Part shown: positions 5,094 through 5,841 of the stretch, one piece after another
How the letters are laid out: the number at the start of each line of letters is the position of its first letter
Position numbering within the stretch: position 1 is the first letter of the stretch
NCBI GenBank assembly: GCA_027491845.1
Contig: JAOZGF010000213.1
Coordinates: 1-5,841 of the forward strand
Source: Thermoproteota archaeon
GTDB taxonomy: Archaea > Korarchaeota > JAOZGF01
Length of the DNA: 5,841 nucleotides
Direction: 5' to 3'
Made by a program: the position numbers and the translations under genes
Notes under the pieces: model-generated
What the model was told of the DNA's origin: nothing
What the model saw: the letters and a program-made list of their open reading frames with translations, nothing else
Databases searched by the model: none

Positions 5094-5754
5094 AGATAGA
5101 TTTCCTTAGCCCCCTATAAGCTCTGACGATAAAGAAAGTTAAAAAATGCGAAAACTTGCTGTAGGGAACATAGGCCATGAAAATTGAAGTTAAGAAAAAG
5201 TAGGGTTCACTGTAGACGGCTTCCCAAGTCATTGAAAGGTATCCTAACACAGCTATGATTAACAGAAACGGAATGGCTAAGAAATCACCTAGGCCAGATA
5301 TTTCCTTAACCTTAGACAATAAAAACTTTCTCGCATACATAATGGAAAGAGAGATCGTGAGAACTGCCAGGAGAACGTCTTTTAGGAGGCCAAAATAAAG
5401 GTTTTTAAGCGAAGTTCCCATAAATCCGCTGAAAAAAGAGTCAGTAGAAGAAATGAAGCCTAAAATTTCGAGGTATTTGATAAGATAGAGAGGGAACAAA
5501 AAGAAAAATGCAAGGTGCATTGACAAGCCGATCAAGTAGAAAATTGGATCTAGTTGGGCTGAATACTCCTTCATAGGTAGCAAATCAATGGTTAATGCTT
5601 CTAAAATGGTCTTCTTAGGGTTTTTAACCCTAGGGAAAACGTTCTCCGCCTTTGCAAACCTACTCCACTTTAGGTACCTCAAGAGCCAACCTAGAGAAAA
5701 AACTGTGAGGGAGAAAAAGAAAGTGCCGTTGAGCCAGAAGCCTGGGTTTTCCAT
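5083..5754 (-). CDS. DsrM/HdrE-like cytochrome b membrane subunit
   Basis: This 223-residue integral membrane protein resembles the NarI/DsrM/HdrE cytochrome b family, which passes electrons between a membrane quinone or methanophenazine and a cytoplasmic iron-sulfur partner. I count five helices, as in NarI: about 6-27, 70-94, 116-140, 157-175 and 184-210. Basic residues in loop 1 (26-48), loop 3 (141-150) and the C-terminus (211-219) place the N-terminus outside and the C-terminus inside. There are only two histidines, H80 in helix 2 and H203 in helix 5; both should lie at similar depth near the cytoplasmic face and can ligate one b heme. NarI has four for two hemes. The ATG has GAGGT 9 bases upstream. 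The coding end overlaps the HdrD-like gene by 11 bases, implying translational coupling and a complex. The family call rests on topology, His placement and the partner gene, as overall conservation of such proteins is low. Confidence 0.75.
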   Translation of the reverse strand: MENPGFWLNGTFFFSLTVFSLGWLLRYLKWSRFAKAENVFPRVKNPKKTILEALTIDLLPMKEYSAQLDPIFYLIGLSMHLAFFFLFPLYLIKYLEILGFISSTDSFFSGFMGTSLKNLYFGLLKDVLLAVLTISLSIMYARKFLLSKVKEISGLGDFLAIPFLLIIAVLGYLSMTWEAVYSEPYFFLTSIFMAYVPYSKFSHFLTFFIVRAYRGLRKSIYGV

Positions 5755-5794
5755 TTAAATCAAACCTCTCCGCCCCACGTGCTTACCAATAATG

Positions 5795-5815
5795 TTTTAA
5801 AATTATTATTTTTAA
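5795..5815 (-). promoter_or_regulatory. Probable promoter of the DsrMK-like operon
   Basis: The last 87 bases hold no gene. On the minus strand they contain a very AT-rich block ending in TTTTAAAA (5802-5795), a TATA-like element preceded by an A/T-rich possible BRE. Transcription would start near 5773, giving a leader of about 20 bases that includes the GAGGT SD at 5768-5764. The leader region also contains a CACGTG palindrome (5776-5781) of unknown meaning. Confidence 0.45.
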
Positions 5816-5841
5816 TCTAAAAACTTTACTTTCACTCTTGC

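Noticed and set aside
3307..5754. A complete sHdr sulfur-oxidation cluster
   Set aside because: The window has no hdrA, separate hdrB/hdrC pairs, tusA or dsrE; only a DsrMK-like pair and one lipoyl carrier are present.

Overview
The window reads as a chromosomal fragment from an archaeon, probably an uncultured thermophilic member of the Thermoproteota (Bathyarchaeia or a relative). That placement is an inference. The support is an AfJAMM-type desampylase-like protease, an archaeal DUF89 protein with an N-terminal CxxC, an archaeal-type purine phosphoribosyltransferase, a DsrMK/HdrDE-like pair, AT-rich TATA-like promoters, strong Shine-Dalgarno (SD) sites and TTG starts. I see no rRNA, tRNA, CRISPR array, insertion sequence or other mobile element.

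Plus-strand half (1-2688). A few codons of an upstream gene probably end at base 30. A DUF89 metal-dependent phosphatase (TTG start, strong SD) follows, and 19 bases after it comes a JAMM/MPN+ metalloprotease like archaeal desampylases; these two look like one operon. A 175-base intergenic region holds an inverted repeat, an exact 11-base tandem repeat of TATA-like sequence and an SD. Together these point to a TTG start at 1531 for a non-hydrolysing UDP-GlcNAc 2-epimerase (wecB), which stands alone with no other sugar-nucleotide gene in view.

Minus-strand half (5841-2693), read right to left. A promoter-like region precedes a five-helix cytochrome-b-like membrane protein of the DsrM/HdrE/NarI type. 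It overlaps by 11 bases a two-CCG-domain iron-sulfur protein of the HdrD/DsrK type. The pair should form a membrane complex passing electrons between a quinone-like carrier and a disulfide or thiol substrate. After a 128-base gap with a T-rich terminator-like tract and a new promoter comes a glycine-cleavage H-like lipoyl carrier (gcvH; best start ATG at 3732), then 29 bases later a purine phosphoribosyltransferase whose SD lies in a perfect inverted repeat. The phosphoribosyltransferase converges on wecB with only 4 bases between stop codons.

The most interesting idea is a functional link between the DsrMK-like disulfide-reductase module and the neighbouring lipoyl carrier, whose lipoyl-lysine context (ESHKW) departs from textbook GcvH (ESVKA). 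Lipoyl proteins working with Hdr-like enzymes are known from the sHdr sulfur-oxidation pathway, but the arrangement here differs and the link is a hypothesis. A second point is that the membrane subunit has only two histidines in total, predicted at the same depth on the cytoplasmic side, which suggests a single b heme.
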